Source: Lachnospiraceae bacterium (GTDB lineage: Bacteria > Bacillota > Clostridia > Lachnospirales > Lachnospiraceae). From it: DNA of 64,000 bases. A model generated the notes under the pieces. It did not search any database. It was not told the origin of the DNA and worked only from the letters and a program-made list of their open reading frames with translations. Shown one piece after another: positions 48,693 to 59,298 of the stretch. The position numbers and the translations under genes are program-made. The DNA is taken from the NCBI GenBank assembly GCA_910575005.1, contig CAJTCL010000005.1, positions 183,101 through 247,100 of the forward strand, given 5' to 3'. Each line of letters begins with the position of its first letter. Positions within the stretch are counted from its first letter, which is position 1.

Positions 48693-51600
48693 TCACTTTT
48701 CTTTGCTGCCCCCATCTAACAAAAGCTCTTTGGTATCTTCTAAGATTGTTTCCACTTGTTCTAAAACACTTGTCACTTTGCTGCGCGTATTATGTTCTCT
48801 ATCATACTCAAAATAAGGTGTCTTGGCATCCCGCACAAACTGTAAAGCTCCCTGATACTTGTCTGCCATCTGCATAATATTAGCCGGATTTATCTTTGCT
48901 TGATAATAAAATGTAAATTTAATTTTCTTTCCAAACTCTTTAATTTCAGTATAAAAACATTTATTTGCTTTTGCTTTTAAATAAGCAATCGCCAGAAGGT
49001 TCTGGACAGATTTGGGAGGTTCCCCAAAACGGTCAATTAACTCCTCTAACATCTCTTCTCCCTCTTCTCGTGTCTCAATTACCGCAATGCGCTTATAGAT
49101 ATCCAACTTCTGAAATTCATTAGAAATATAAGAAGGTGGAATAAATGCATCCACATCCAATTCTATTGTCGTCTGAAATTGATCTGCTGGTGCCTCCCCT
49201 TTCAGAGATTTTACTGCTTCATTAAGCATTTTACAGTACAGGTCATACCCGACTGCCTCCATATGTCCATGCTGTTTGGCACCAAGTAAATTGCCTGCGC
49301 CACGAATTTCTAGATCACGCATTGCAATCTTAAACCCACTGCCCAATTCTGTAAATTCACGGATTGCCGACAGTCGTTTCTCTGCAATTTCCTTAAGCAT
49401 CTTATTTTGCCGATACATGAGAAAAGCATAGGATGTCCGGTTAGAGCGCCCTACTCGTCCTCGAAGCTGATAGAGCTGGGAGAGACCTAAATTATCTGCA
49501 TCATGAATAATCATGGTATTTACATTGGAAATATCCAGTCCAGTTTCAATAATCGTAGTACTTACCAGCACATCAATCTCTCCGTTGATAAACTGATACA
49601 TAATATTTTCCAGCTCACGTTCCCGCATCTGCCCATGTGCAAAGGCCACATTTGCCTCTGGCACCAGTTCTGCAATCTTTGAGGTAATCTCCACAATCTG
49701 ATTGACCCGATTAAACACATAATACACTTGACCGCCGCGTGCAAGTTCACGGTTAATGGCTTCCCGCACAATCTCCTCATTATACTCCATCACATAAGTC
49801 TGAATCGGAATACGATCCATCGGCGGCTCTTCCAAGACACTCATATCTCGAATCCCAATCAAGCTCATATGAAGTGTCCTTGGAATCGGTGTTGCTGTCA
49901 AGGTAAGCACATCGACATTATTCTTCATCTGCTTAATCTTCTCCTTATGCGCCACACCAAACCGCTGTTCCTCATCAATAATCAAAAGTCCTAAATTCTG
50001 AAACACCACATCTTTTGACAATACCCGATGGGTTCCGATCACAATATCCACCAGTCCCCGCTTTAAGTCCTCCACTGTTTTTTTGATCTGAGATGGTGTG
50101 CAGAAACGACACATCAGATCCACACGCACCGGAAAATCCTTCATCCTTTGAACAAAATTGTTATAATGCTGCTGTGCCAGGATTGTTGTCGGAACCAGAT
50201 ATACCACTTGTTTACTCTCCTGAACAGCCTTAAAAGCGGCACGTATGGCAATTTCCGTCTTGCCATATCCCACATCTCCACAGATCAAGCGATCCATAAT
50301 TTTACTGCTCTCCATATCCCGTTTGGTAGCTTCAATTGCCAATTCCTGATCTTCTGTCTCCTCAAAAGGAAACAACTCTTCAAATTCTTTCTGCCACACC
50401 GTATCTGGCCCATAGACATAACCTTCGATCTGCTGCCTTGTTGCATAAAGTTCCACCAGCTCTTTGGCAATCTCTTTGACCGCACCCTTCACACGATTCT
50501 TTGTCTTCGTCCATTCCTGTCCATCCAAACGATTAATTTTCGGTTTCTTGGCTTCCGCCCCAGCATACTTCTGAATTGCCTCCAATTGTGTGGCCAATAC
50601 ATAGAGGGTACTGCCCTTATCGTATTCAATTTTTACATAATCTTTCGCTGTCTTTTGAATCTCAATCTTCTCAATCCCCCGATAAACGCCCACACCATAG
50701 CGTTCATGTACCACATAATCCCCCACGCTCAATTCTGTGAAACTCTGAATTTTCTCTCCCTCATAAACCTTGCGTTTTTTCTTGCGCTTCTGCTCTTGGC
50801 CAAAAATATCACTCTCAGAAATCACGACAAACTGTAAATCTGGATATTCAAAACCTTTTTTCAATTTTCCGTAGGCGAGCATGACCTCCCCCGCTTGTAT
50901 AGGATGAGAATAATCCTCTGTATAAAAACAATTTAGCCCCTCACTCTGCAAATCCTCAGCAAGATGTTTGGCTCTGGTTCTTGACCCAGACAAAAGAATT
51001 ACTTGATACTTTTTCCTGCGGTATTGTTCCAAATCCTTGACCAGTAACTCAAAACTGCGGTTATAAGGATTAACCATTCTGCTAGAAATATTATATCTTG
51101 CTTTTATTTCTATTTCATTTGCTTTTAAATCAAGTGTTGTCAATGCCACACATTTTTGACGTTGTATCTTAGCAATCACTTCACTGCCAGAATACAGGGC
51201 ACTCATCTGTCCAGGAAGAATATAACCTTTCTCAAGACGTCGCTGCATACTCTCCGAAAATTCCAGCTCCACCACTCTGCCCTTTTCTGCAATCCTTGCT
51301 GGTTCATCCAAAAATAAAATCGTATTTTGCTGGTCAAAATAGTCCAAAAAAGAAACGGTTTCTTCCATAAAATAGGAGAGATAACTGTCCATGCCACTAC
51401 ATTGGCCAAGCTCTCTCATCTCCTCTGTCAAATTTTCCACTGTTGTCTTAAGCCGATATGCCTCTTCCGTTTTCATTTCTTTGCGAAAAGTTTCATATAA
51501 TTCTGATTTTTCCTGCTCCAGTCTGGACAATCCTTCTTGAATCTCCCTCTCGGACAATATCACCTCGCTTGCCGGATAGATACGTACCAGTTCTAAATTC

Positions 51601-52238
51601 TCAATCGAACGCTGACTTTCCACATCAAAGCTGCGCATGGAGTCAATCTCATCTCCCCACAACTCCAAACGAAATGGATTTTCCTCCGTCAAAGGAAAAA
51701 TATCTAAAATCCCGCCTCGGATGGCAAACTGTCCCGCTCCCTCCACCTGATCATTGCGCTCATAACCCATACGAACCAATTGTTTTTTTACTGCTTCTAT
51801 ATCTAAGGTGTCTCCCAGAGCATATTCTAAAACGGCTTTTTTAATGTTGGATAATGGCGCCAAACGGTCCATCAAGGCATCAAAGGTAGTGATTACTGTG
51901 ACCCGATCCTCCTCAAGCAATGCCTTCACCGCCACTAACCGCTGGGCAGTCAACAGATTGCCCCGAATATCAGACTGATAAAATAACACATCCTTGGCAG
52001 GATAATATACAACATTGTGGTCAAAAAAGCGATAACTCTCGTAAAGCTCCTGTGCCTTCTGCTCCTGAAAGGTGATAATCACACTGCTATCCTTCTCTCC
52101 TAAAAGTCCATACATGAAATGAGGCTTCTGAGCGTCAATACACCCAGAAACCTGCACAATTCCTTTTAAATTTATTAATTGCTGCTTTAATTGTTCATAT
52201 TCTTTCAGTTTAAGCAGCGGCTCCGTAAAGCTTTTCAT
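48693..52238 (-). CDS. mfd: Transcription-repair coupling factor Mfd
   Basis: An 1181-residue DNA translocase that removes stalled RNA polymerase and recruits UvrA. The UvrB-homology module is N-terminal, with IRGGILDIFPLTEENP near residue 170. The RNA polymerase-interacting CarD-like domain is near 485-550 (LSVGDYVVHERYGVGVYRGI). The RecG-like motor has Walker A GDVGYGKTE, Walker B LLIIDEEQRFGV, and TATPIPRTLHMS. The C-terminal TRCF domain follows (YRIAVIETREEGEEM region). The length matches the family. TAGGAGG precedes the ATG. It lies eight bases after pth, in the pth-mfd order of Bacillus, with the intervening fin gene absent. Confidence 0.97.
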   Translation of the reverse strand: MKSFTEPLLKLKEYEQLKQQLINLKGIVQVSGCIDAQKPHFMYGLLGEKDSSVIITFQEQKAQELYESYRFFDHNVVYYPAKDVLFYQSDIRGNLLTAQRLVAVKALLEEDRVTVITTFDALMDRLAPLSNIKKAVLEYALGDTLDIEAVKKQLVRMGYERNDQVEGAGQFAIRGGILDIFPLTEENPFRLELWGDEIDSMRSFDVESQRSIENLELVRIYPASEVILSEREIQEGLSRLEQEKSELYETFRKEMKTEEAYRLKTTVENLTEEMRELGQCSGMDSYLSYFMEETVSFLDYFDQQNTILFLDEPARIAEKGRVVELEFSESMQRRLEKGYILPGQMSALYSGSEVIAKIQRQKCVALTTLDLKANEIEIKARYNISSRMVNPYNRSFELLVKDLEQYRRKKYQVILLSGSRTRAKHLAEDLQSEGLNCFYTEDYSHPIQAGEVMLAYGKLKKGFEYPDLQFVVISESDIFGQEQKRKKKRKVYEGEKIQSFTELSVGDYVVHERYGVGVYRGIEKIEIQKTAKDYVKIEYDKGSTLYVLATQLEAIQKYAGAEAKKPKINRLDGQEWTKTKNRVKGAVKEIAKELVELYATRQQIEGYVYGPDTVWQKEFEELFPFEETEDQELAIEATKRDMESSKIMDRLICGDVGYGKTEIAIRAAFKAVQESKQVVYLVPTTILAQQHYNNFVQRMKDFPVRVDLMCRFCTPSQIKKTVEDLKRGLVDIVIGTHRVLSKDVVFQNLGLLIIDEEQRFGVAHKEKIKQMKNNVDVLTLTATPIPRTLHMSLIGIRDMSVLEEPPMDRIPIQTYVMEYNEEIVREAINRELARGGQVYYVFNRVNQIVEITSKIAELVPEANVAFAHGQMRERELENIMYQFINGEIDVLVSTTIIETGLDISNVNTMIIHDADNLGLSQLYQLRGRVGRSNRTSYAFLMYRQNKMLKEIAEKRLSAIREFTELGSGFKIAMRDLEIRGAGNLLGAKQHGHMEAVGYDLYCKMLNEAVKSLKGEAPADQFQTTIELDVDAFIPPSYISNEFQKLDIYKRIAVIETREEGEEMLEELIDRFGEPPKSVQNLLAIAYLKAKANKCFYTEIKEFGKKIKFTFYYQAKINPANIMQMADKYQGALQFVRDAKTPYFEYDREHNTRSKVTSVLEQVETILEDTKELLLDGGSKEK

Positions 52239-52246
52239 ATTACCTC

Positions 52247-52813
52247 CTAATTTCCGTTAAACTGATTCATCGCCTGATCTGCCTCTCCCTGTACCATCAG
52301 CGCTACGGCATCACAAGCTCTCTCAAATGCTTCCTCCATCCGCTTGCGATCTTCTCTGGAAAATCTCCCCAGTACATAATCCGCCAAATCCCATCCTGGC
52401 GGTTTTTCTCCTACCCCGATTTTAATCCTTAGAAATTCCTGGGTTCCAATATGACTGATAATGCTCTTAATGCCGTTATGTCCCCCAGCGCTTCCCTTTT
52501 TTCGTATTCTAAGCCTGCCTGGAGCCAGACTGACATCATCATAAATGACAAGCAATTCTGTCTCTGGCTCCAATTTATAGAAATTTAAGATTGCCCCCAA
52601 ACTCTCTCCACTTAAATTCATAAATGTCTGTGGCTTTACCAACAGTACTTTCTGCCCTGCAATCATTCCCGTTCCACAAAGTGCTTTGTGTTTTCTGTCC
52701 CTAATACTAATATTATATTTTTCTGCCAACATGTCAATGACATCAAATCCAACATTATGGCGGGTTTTATCATATTTGGACGAGGGATTCCCTAATCCTG
52801 CAATTACAAACAT
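52247..52813 (-). CDS. pth: Peptidyl-tRNA hydrolase
   Basis: Releases tRNA from prematurely dropped peptidyl-tRNA. The 188-residue protein carries the complete pattern: FVIAGLGNPSSKYDKTRHNVGF with the catalytic His and Asn, LVKPQTFMNLSGESLGAI, VIYDDVSLAPGRLRI with the catalytic Asp, and GSAGGHNGIKSIISHIG. The ATG at 52813 gives the normal N-terminus, and AAGGAGG lies upstream. The open frame extends a further 27 codons upstream into uppP but without family similarity. It is part of the conserved pth-mfd pair. Confidence 0.96.
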   Translation of the reverse strand: MFVIAGLGNPSSKYDKTRHNVGFDVIDMLAEKYNISIRDRKHKALCGTGMIAGQKVLLVKPQTFMNLSGESLGAILNFYKLEPETELLVIYDDVSLAPGRLRIRKKGSAGGHNGIKSIISHIGTQEFLRIKIGVGEKPPGWDLADYVLGRFSREDRKRMEEAFERACDAVALMVQGEADQAMNQFNGN

Positions 52814-52836
52814 ATAATTTGTCTCCTCCTTATGAA

Positions 52837-53658
52837 TTACGCCAATACTCCAAAATATACAATCACTATGGCTCCCAAAATAATTCGGTACCATCCAAAG
52901 GCCTTAAAGTCATGTTTGCGGATATAACCCATCAGAAAACGGATTACCACCATTGATACCAGGAAAGATACTGCCATTCCTGTCAATAATATTCCCAACT
53001 CTTGCCCAGTAAATGCAAAACCAAATCCTAATAACTTCAAAAGACTTGCCCCAAACATCACAGGAATGGCAAGATAAAATGTAAATTCAGCCGCTACCGT
53101 CCGCGAAACACCAATCATTAAGGCGCCAATAATCGTAGCTCCTGAACGGGAAGTGCCCGGAAAAACTGCCGCCACAAGTTGGAACAATCCAATGATAAAG
53201 GCAACTTGCCAAGTTAAATCTTTTGTACTGCGAATCAATGGCTTATTGTTTTTATTCTGGTTCTCCACAAGAAGAAAAACAACCCCTACTGTGATCAGCA
53301 TTACTGCAACAATCCAAAAATTATACAAATGCTCATCCAGCCAATCTCCAAAAACTACACCAACAATTCCTGCCGGAATACAGGCAACCAAAATTTTTCC
53401 CCAAAGTTCCATGATATCCCAGTCTATTTTCTCCCTTTGATAAAAATGAAATGGAAAAATCTTATTCCAGAACATCAACACCACCGCAAGGATTGCGCCT
53501 AGCTGCACAACCACAAGAAACATTCCCCAAAATTCTTCTGACACTTCCATAGGCATGATCTTTTCTAGCAAAATCATATGTCCTGTACTGCTGACTGGAA
53601 GCCACTCCGTAATTCCCTCCACAATCCCGTATACCACGGCTTTTAAAATTTCCAACAT
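52837..53658 (-). CDS. uppP: Undecaprenyl-diphosphatase UppP (BacA)
   Basis: A 273-residue polytopic enzyme that dephosphorylates undecaprenyl pyrophosphate so that the lipid carrier can be reused in wall synthesis; it confers some bacitracin tolerance. The signature motifs are GIVEGITEWLPVSSTGHM (residues 12-29) and PGTSRSGATIIGALMIGVSR near 165-185. It is separated from pth by 23 bp and may be co-transcribed with pth-mfd. It is the first gene of that minus-strand string. Confidence 0.96.
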   Translation of the reverse strand: MLEILKAVVYGIVEGITEWLPVSSTGHMILLEKIMPMEVSEEFWGMFLVVVQLGAILAVVLMFWNKIFPFHFYQREKIDWDIMELWGKILVACIPAGIVGVVFGDWLDEHLYNFWIVAVMLITVGVVFLLVENQNKNNKPLIRSTKDLTWQVAFIIGLFQLVAAVFPGTSRSGATIIGALMIGVSRTVAAEFTFYLAIPVMFGASLLKLLGFGFAFTGQELGILLTGMAVSFLVSMVVIRFLMGYIRKHDFKAFGWYRIILGAIVIVYFGVLA

Positions 53659-53875
53659 ATTTCCATTGCTTCCTTTCTATGGTAAATAGATTCCGTTACA
53701 GTATATCACACAACAACAGAATTTAGGAATAAATATTGTTAATTTTTTTACATAATCTCTTAAAATTCTTAAGAAATAATGAATCTTTCTTTTTTCATTG
53801 ACACTTTTTCATTTTTTTGATTTCATTAATAATGTAGCAATTCACAAAAATTTCACAGAAAAAGGAGTGTTAGTT

Positions 53876-54715
53876 ATGAAACAAAGACAATTCCCGAAAA
53901 AACACCTTATCACTTTATTGTTAATGTTTACACTATTTCTCGCCATTCCACAGGCAACATTTGCAGCCCAAAAACCGACTACTGTCAAAAATTTAAAATG
54001 CGGCGCTACTACAAACGGCAGTATTAACATTTCCTGGAGTACTCAAAGCGGGGTTTCCGGCTATCAAGTTTATCGGGCCACATCCTATGATGGACCTTAT
54101 CAAAGACTGATCACTCTGTCCGCAGGAAATCGGGCGTTCTGCAACCTTAAGCTCCAAAGCGGCAGAGAATATTACTACAAAGTACGCGCCTATGTCAAAC
54201 AGGGCAGCAGAACTATCAATGGCAAATTTTCCAAAACACTTGTCGCACGTACCAAAGGCGCTTCCCGTGCAGCCACCATCCGCACTAGCTCCAATGTGCG
54301 CAAACATGCTGGCACCAATCATCAAGTACTGGCTGTCTTAAATGCTGGTACCAGAGTTACCGTCGTCTGCGCTACAAATGATAAGTCTGGAACTGCCTGG
54401 AGCCGCATCTCCTTCACAGTAAACGGCAAAAAAAAGACTGGTTACATACGTTCTGATCTGCTTACCACCAGTTCACAGCCACAACCACAGCCGCCACGGA
54501 ATAAAACTGGAGTTGTCACTGCCAGCAGTCTGCGTCTGCGCAGATCAGCCAGCACAAACAGCGCCATCATTACCTCATTGCCCAATGGAACCGTTGTCAC
54601 CATCCTTGGACAAACTACTGGTTCAGATAACCAGAAATGGTATCATATCAGTGTGAAACGCAGTGGGAAAACCTTAAAAGGTTATGTTGCTGCCAGATAT
54701 ATCCGAGTTTCATAA
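53876..54715 (+). CDS. Secreted protein with Fn3 and two bacterial SH3 domains
   Basis: A 279-residue exported protein: signal peptide (cleavage near TFAA, residues 24-27), an Fn3-like domain (about 30-130: SINISWSTQSGVSGYQVYRA, YYYKVRAYVKQG), then two SH3_3 domains (ATIRTSSNVRKHAGTNHQVL near 135 and VTASSLRLRRSASTNSAI near 220), separated by a Gln-Pro linker. Bacterial SH3 domains bind wall peptides. No catalytic domain follows, so it may be a wall-binding adhesin or scaffold. AAAGGAG lies eight bases before the ATG. It is a lone plus-strand gene between minus-strand operons. Confidence 0.88.
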   Translation: MKQRQFPKKHLITLLLMFTLFLAIPQATFAAQKPTTVKNLKCGATTNGSINISWSTQSGVSGYQVYRATSYDGPYQRLITLSAGNRAFCNLKLQSGREYYYKVRAYVKQGSRTINGKFSKTLVARTKGASRAATIRTSSNVRKHAGTNHQVLAVLNAGTRVTVVCATNDKSGTAWSRISFTVNGKKKTGYIRSDLLTTSSQPQPQPPRNKTGVVTASSLRLRRSASTNSAIITSLPNGTVVTILGQTTGSDNQKWYHISVKRSGKTLKGYVAARYIRVS

Positions 54716-54717
54716 AG

Positions 54718-54748
54718 TGAGTAGAGAAGCTTTTCTTCTCCTACTCGC
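54718..54748 (+). other. Hairpin after the Fn3-SH3 gene
   Basis: GAGTAGAGAAG pairs with CTTCTCCTACTC across a short loop with one bulge, immediately after the stop codon. There is no T-tract; it may protect the 3' end of the mRNA or form part of the downstream terminator region. Confidence 0.4.
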
Positions 54749-54802
54749 TGCGTGCAGGGCACATACTGCGCAAGCAGTAACTTCCTTATCGCCCCTGTAC
54801 AT

Positions 54803-54847
54803 AAAAAGGGTGTTTCTGCCATCAACAGAAACACCCTTTTTTCTTTT
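54803..54847. terminator. Bidirectional terminator between Fn3-SH3 gene and spoVG
   Basis: AAAAAGGGTGTTTCTG (54803-54818) pairs perfectly with 54826-54841 over 16 bp, with a seven-base loop. A T-run follows on the plus strand, and the A-run gives a T-run on the minus strand. It serves both converging genes. Confidence 0.92.
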
Positions 54848-54854
54848 TCATAGC

Positions 54855-55121
54855 TTATGCTTCCACTTCAATTTCTTCCTGATACTTATCCAAAATCATC
54901 CTCTGAATACTCTCCCGTGTCTGAGAATTAATTGGATGAGCAATGTCACGATATTCTCCGTCTGCCGCTCTTCTGCTGGGCATTGCGATAAAAAGTCCTT
55001 TCTCTCCTTCGATAACTTTAATATCATGCACCACAAATTCTTCGTCTATCGTAATAGAGACCACCGCCCGCATTTTTCCTTCCTTTTCAACTTTACGGAT
55101 TCTAACATCTGTTATCTGCAT
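54855..55121 (-). CDS. spoVG: SpoVG, RNA-binding septation/regulatory protein
   Basis: An 88-residue protein matching Spo[22 protein letters not shown], then [22 protein letters not shown] and [16 protein letters not shown]. It is a global RNA/DNA-binding regulator involved in asymmetric septation and in capsule and virulence control in various Firmicutes. A GGGGGG stretch serves as the ribosome binding site. It is monocistronic here, with a terminator 8 bp after its stop. In Bacillus subtilis it sits in the same syntenic region, upstream of glmU-prs-ctc-pth. I could not identify a clear sigma-H promoter. Confidence 0.96.
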   Translation of the reverse strand: MQITDVRIRKVEKEGKMRAVVSITIDEEFVVHDIKVIEGEKGLFIAMPSRRAADGEYRDIAHPINSQTRESIQRMILDKYQEEIEVEA

Positions 55122-55238
55122 AAATTTCTGCCCCCCTTTTTATAACTTTCTGTTTTTCCAGCATATCATCCGCATTTTGCAAAATAAAATAACAAAACTA
55201 TACACCAGAACAGCTCATCTGCTGTACATATCATAAAT

Positions 55239-56354
55239 TTAAATTACATATCTCTCATTGTGCTCATACACAACTTTAATACCATCACCACCGCTGAAAT
55301 AAGTATTTGCGCGAAGTGTGTCACGACTCTCAACAATACAATTCTCAATATGTGTGTTGTCACCAATATATACATCATTTAAAATAATAGAATTCTTGAT
55401 CACACAATTCTTGCCGACAAAGACCTTCTTAAACAGTACAGAATTCTCTACCTTGCTATTGATGATGCAACCGCTAGAAACCAGACTGTTGCGAACTTCT
55501 GAACCCACATTATATTTTGCAGGAGGAAGATCATCTACCTTAGAATAAATCTTTGGCTCATCTCTAAAATATTTCCGCACTTCTGGTTTTAAGAAATCCA
55601 TATTTGTCTTGTAATAAGAATCTACGGTAGAAATATTGTTCCAGTACTCTTCTGTCTTGTAACCAAAAATGCGCTTCATATTTTTATAACGAATCAAAAT
55701 GTCGGTAACAAAATCATGACGGTTCTCCTCTGCACAGCGCTCAAGCATCTCAATCAACTGTCTTCTGCGCAATACATAGATTCCGGCAGAAATCGTATTG
55801 GACTGCGCAATCATAGGCTTCTCCTCAAATTCTACAATTCGAGAATCTTCATTCATACGCACAACACCAAAACGACTGACATCCTCACCCACTGGCATGT
55901 CCTTACACACAATCGTGATATCTGCCTTCTTCTCAATATGGTATTCTAACAACTTGTTGTAATCCATCTTATAGACACAATCTCCTGCCGCTATAATTAC
56001 ATATGGCTCATGACTGCGCTTGAGGAAATCAATATTTCGATACATTGCATCTGCTGTACCACGATACCACCATGCATTATCTGAAGTAACAGTAGGGTTG
56101 AATACATACAGACCTCCCTGTTTTCTTCCGAAATCCCACCACTTGGAGGAACTCAAATGTTCATTCAGGCTTCTTGCATTATACTGTGTCAGAATCGCTA
56201 CCTTCTGAATATGTGAATTACTCATGTTACTGAGTGCAAAATCAATACAGCGATAGCTTCCACCCACTGGCATGGCTGCAATGGCTCTCTTATTGGAAAG
56301 CTCCTGCATCTTGCTGTTATTTCCGCCTGCTAAAATAATTCCTAATGCCTTCAT
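55239..56354 (-). CDS. glgD: Glucose-1-phosphate adenylyltransferase subunit GlgD
   Basis: A 371-residue GlgC paralogue. The nucleotidyltransferase fold is present ([20 protein letters not shown] at the start) but the catalytic G-G-x-G-x-R-L region is degraded, as usual for GlgD. A left-handed beta-helix C-domain follows ([21 protein letters not shown]). GlgD pairs with GlgC and raises its activity or changes its regulation in Firmicutes glycogen synthesis. Its ATG overlaps the glgC stop as ATGA, keeping subunit synthesis coupled. Other glycogen genes (glgA, glgB, glgP) are not in the window. Confidence 0.94.
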   Translation of the reverse strand: MKALGIILAGGNNSKMQELSNKRAIAAMPVGGSYRCIDFALSNMSNSHIQKVAILTQYNARSLNEHLSSSKWWDFGRKQGGLYVFNPTVTSDNAWWYRGTADAMYRNIDFLKRSHEPYVIIAAGDCVYKMDYNKLLEYHIEKKADITIVCKDMPVGEDVSRFGVVRMNEDSRIVEFEEKPMIAQSNTISAGIYVLRRRQLIEMLERCAEENRHDFVTDILIRYKNMKRIFGYKTEEYWNNISTVDSYYKTNMDFLKPEVRKYFRDEPKIYSKVDDLPPAKYNVGSEVRNSLVSSGCIINSKVENSVLFKKVFVGKNCVIKNSIILNDVYIGDNTHIENCIVESRDTLRANTYFSGGDGIKVVYEHNERYVI

Positions 56355-57625
56355 ACTCTGTCACCTGCCTTAATGATTGATTCGCCGCCTGCCAAAAGGC
56401 CGTCCGGATAGTCTTCTTTTACTGTCTCACCGGAAATTGCAGTATTTTTTCCTATCTTAACACCTGAGGGGATCACGGAATTTTCTCCGATCGTTGCAAG
56501 CCCAAAGGAATAAACACTCTTATTCAGCTTATTTTCTGCCTCTTCACCAATACCGATTTCTACATTATCACCTATAGAAACACCTTCTGCCACAATTGCT
56601 TTTGTTATGGTAACGTTATCACCCACAGAAGTATCTTGCATAATGATAGAATCCCGCACTACGGTATTCTTACCGATCACTACACCTGGCCCAATTACAG
56701 ATCCATATACCTGACCATAAATCTCAGAACCTTCTCCGATAATACAACGCTCTGTAACCGCTTCCTCCGCAATAAACTGTGGTTCAATAGTTTCACTCTT
56801 GGTATAGATCTTCCAATATTCCTCATACAGATTAAATTCTGGAATCAGGTCGATCAACTCCATATTTGCTTCCCAGTAAGAACCTAATGTTCCTACATCC
56901 TTCCAATATCCATTGTATTCATATGCAAACAAACGTCTGTCATTCTCCCTGCAATATGGAATGATATGTTTACCAAAGTCACAATTGCTCTGCTCTGACA
57001 TGGTTACTAAAGCTTCCTTCAGGACACTCCAGTTAAAAATGTAAATACCCATAGAAGCTAAATTACTTCTAGGATTTGCAGGTTTCTCCTCGAACTCTGT
57101 AATCTGCTTATTCTCATCTGTGATAACCAATCCAAAACGGCTTGCCTCCTCCCAAGGAACTGGCATTGCCGCAATGGTTACATCTGCCTTATTTTCCTTG
57201 TGGAAATCGAGCATTACTTCATAATTCATCTTGTAAATATGGTCTCCTGACAAAATCAGCACATATTCTGGATGATAACTATCAATATAATTCAGGTTCT
57301 GATAAATTGCATTTGCAGTACCTGAATACCATTCACTGTTGTCACTCTTCTCATAAGGGGGCAATACCGTCACTCCGCCATTATTACGGTCCAAATCCCA
57401 CGGGATACCGATACCAATATGAGTATTTAAGCGCAGCGGCTGGTACTGTGTCAGTACTCCCACTGTATCTATCCCTGAATTTACACAGTTACTTAACGGA
57501 AAATCAATAATTCGATATTTGCCACCAAATGCTACTGCTGGTTTTGCAACATTAGAAGTCAAGACTCCAAGTCTGCTCCCTTGGCCTCCTGCTAAAAGCA
57601 TGGCTATCATTTCTTTACGAATCAT
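56351..57625 (-). CDS. glgC: Glucose-1-phosphate adenylyltransferase GlgC
   Basis: The catalytic subunit that makes ADP-glucose for glycogen, 424 residues. [16 protein letters not shown] carries the nucleotide-binding motif. [30 protein letters not shown] with the metal-binding Asp, and [10 protein letters not shown] are present, followed by the beta-helix regulatory domain. I chose the ATG at 57625, which is preceded by GAGGTG at six bases; a GTG at 57634 overlaps that site. An extended -10 (TGGTATAAT) lies at 57669-57674. Glucose-1-phosphate could be supplied by the pgcA product in this window. Confidence 0.96.
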   Translation of the reverse strand: MIRKEMIAMLLAGGQGSRLGVLTSNVAKPAVAFGGKYRIIDFPLSNCVNSGIDTVGVLTQYQPLRLNTHIGIGIPWDLDRNNGGVTVLPPYEKSDNSEWYSGTANAIYQNLNYIDSYHPEYVLILSGDHIYKMNYEVMLDFHKENKADVTIAAMPVPWEEASRFGLVITDENKQITEFEEKPANPRSNLASMGIYIFNWSVLKEALVTMSEQSNCDFGKHIIPYCRENDRRLFAYEYNGYWKDVGTLGSYWEANMELIDLIPEFNLYEEYWKIYTKSETIEPQFIAEEAVTERCIIGEGSEIYGQVYGSVIGPGVVIGKNTVVRDSIIMQDTSVGDNVTITKAIVAEGVSIGDNVEIGIGEEAENKLNKSVYSFGLATIGENSVIPSGVKIGKNTAISGETVKEDYPDGLLAGGESIIKAGDRV

Positions 57626-57668
57626 GTCTCTCACCTCTCGTCAACTAATTTCTTGTTACTAACATCCT

Positions 57669-57677
57669 AATTATACC
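57669..57677 (-). promoter_or_regulatory. Extended -10 promoter of glgC-glgD
   Basis: TGGTATAAT on the minus strand, with TATAAT at 57674-57669. No good -35 hexamer was found at 17 bp, consistent with an extended -10 promoter. It lies about 45 bp upstream of the glgC start. Confidence 0.55.
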
Positions 57678-57852
57678 ACAAAAGAATCGTTTCGTACACA
57701 TATTTCACAATTTTTTTGCTCAAAAATAGATTAATTTGTCATTTTACACAATATTAATTTCAATTTTTGCGCGATATGCCTCTTTTCCGTCCACTGCCCA
57801 TTTTCAATTTGCAAAATCCCAGCTGTTGGTATAGAATGAAACTAAGAAATAT

Positions 57853-57894
57853 GGATTAAAACTGCATTTTTTGAAATTTTAATCCTACTATAAT
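57853..57894 (+). promoter_or_regulatory. murC promoter region with inverted repeat
   Basis: A perfect inverted repeat, GGATTAAAA (57853-57861) and TTTTAATCC (57877-57885), lies directly upstream of a consensus -10 TATAAT (57889-57894), in the place of a normal -35. This suggests an activator or repressor site controlling murC. The start codon is 25 bp downstream of the -10. Confidence 0.5.
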
Positions 57895-57918
57895 AGAAAG
57901 ATTGGGCAGGTATGATAC

Positions 57919-59298
57919 ATGTATAACATCAATTTTAATCAACCAATTCATCTTCATTTTATCGGCATCGGCGGAATCAGCATGAGCGGGCTCGCAGAAA
58001 TCTTGTTAAAAGAACAATTTCTGATCTCTGGCTCTGATGCCAGAGAATCTGAATTGACCGAAAAACTGACAAGCCTGGGCGCTGATATTTCTTATGGCCA
58101 GCGCGCCTCCAACATCACAGAAGAAATAGACGCTGTGGTCTATACGGCTGCCATCCATCCCGACAACCCAGAACTGAAGGCTGCCATAGACAAACAGATC
58201 CCCACCTTAACCCGCGCGGAACTTCTTGGACAGATTATGGACAATTACCAAAAATCAATCGCCGTCTCTGGTACGCATGGAAAAACCACTACCACCTCAA
58301 TGATTACTGAGATTCTTTTAGAAGCCTGCACAGATCCTACTATTTCCATTGGCGGGATTTTAAAATCCATTGACGGCAATATCCGTGTGGGCAAGTCCGA
58401 CGTCTTTTTGACAGAAGCCTGCGAATATACCAACAGCTTTTTGAACTTTTACCCCAAGTATGCTCTGATATTAAATATAGAAGAAGATCATATGGATTTC
58501 TTCCAGAATCTGGAACACATTCGCCGCTCTTTTCATCAGTTTGCAGGCAATGTCCTGCCAGAAGGTACTCTCATCCTTAACAGTGAGATCCCAGATTATC
58601 AGGAACTTACAGAGGACTTAAAGTGCAAGGTTTTAACCTATGGCTTGACCCCTTCTGATTCATATTATGCGGATAATATCACTTTTAATACCAAAGGCTG
58701 CGGAAACTTTACATTGATGTATGGAAATCAAGCTATTGGCACAATTTCCATGAGTGTACCAGGAGAACATAATGTCAGCAATGCTGTGGCTGCATGTGCT
58801 CTTGCCCTTGAGATGAACCTTTCCTTTGACTGCATTCAGGCCGCACTTACTCATTTTGGCGGGACTGCCAGACGATTTGAGCACAAAGGACAGCTTGGCG
58901 GCATTACTATTATTGATGATTACGCGCATCATCCCACTGAAATTAAAGCTACCTTAAAGGCCGCAAAAAATTGTGGTCAAAATCGCATCATATGTGTATT
59001 CCAACCACACACTTACACCCGCACCAAAGCATTTTTAAAAGAGTTTGCACAGGCACTTTCTGCTGCTGATCTGGTTATCTTAGCAGATATCTATGCCGCA
59101 AGAGAACAGAACACGATCGGTATTAGTTCACTGGATCTGCAAAAAGAGTTACAAAACTTGGGCTGTGAATGCCTTTATTTTCCATCTTTTGACGAAATTG
59201 AAAATTTTTTATTAAAAAAATGTATGAACGGTGATTTGTTGATAACTATGGGCGCTGGAGACATTGTGCAAGTAGGAGAACACCTTCTTGGCAGATAG
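57919..59298 (+). CDS. murC: UDP-N-acetylmuramate--L-alanine ligase MurC
   Basis: Adds L-alanine to UDP-N-acetylmuramate, the first step of stem-peptide synthesis. The N-terminal Rossmann segment is FIGIGGISMSGLAEIL, the ATP loop SGTHGKTTTTSM near residue 115, and the Mur ligase centre and C-domain show IEEDHMDFF, PGEHNVSNAVAAC, FGGTARRFEHKG and DDYAHHPTEIKATL. The 459-residue length is standard. It begins the plus-strand run; the DnaA-box cluster starts at the base after its stop codon. It is not linked to other mur genes here. Confidence 0.97.
   Translation: MYNINFNQPIHLHFIGIGGISMSGLAEILLKEQFLISGSDARESELTEKLTSLGADISYGQRASNITEEIDAVVYTAAIHPDNPELKAAIDKQIPTLTRAELLGQIMDNYQKSIAVSGTHGKTTTTSMITEILLEACTDPTISIGGILKSIDGNIRVGKSDVFLTEACEYTNSFLNFYPKYALILNIEEDHMDFFQNLEHIRRSFHQFAGNVLPEGTLILNSEIPDYQELTEDLKCKVLTYGLTPSDSYYADNITFNTKGCGNFTLMYGNQAIGTISMSVPGEHNVSNAVAACALALEMNLSFDCIQAALTHFGGTARRFEHKGQLGGITIIDDYAHHPTEIKATLKAAKNCGQNRIICVFQPHTYTRTKAFLKEFAQALSAADLVILADIYAAREQNTIGISSLDLQKELQNLGCECLYFPSFDEIENFLLKKCMNGDLLITMGAGDIVQVGEHLLGR

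Noticed and set aside
50148..50837. 229-residue plus-strand open frame within mfd
   Set aside because: It is antisense to a well-conserved part of mfd, has no ribosome binding site and no family-like pattern.
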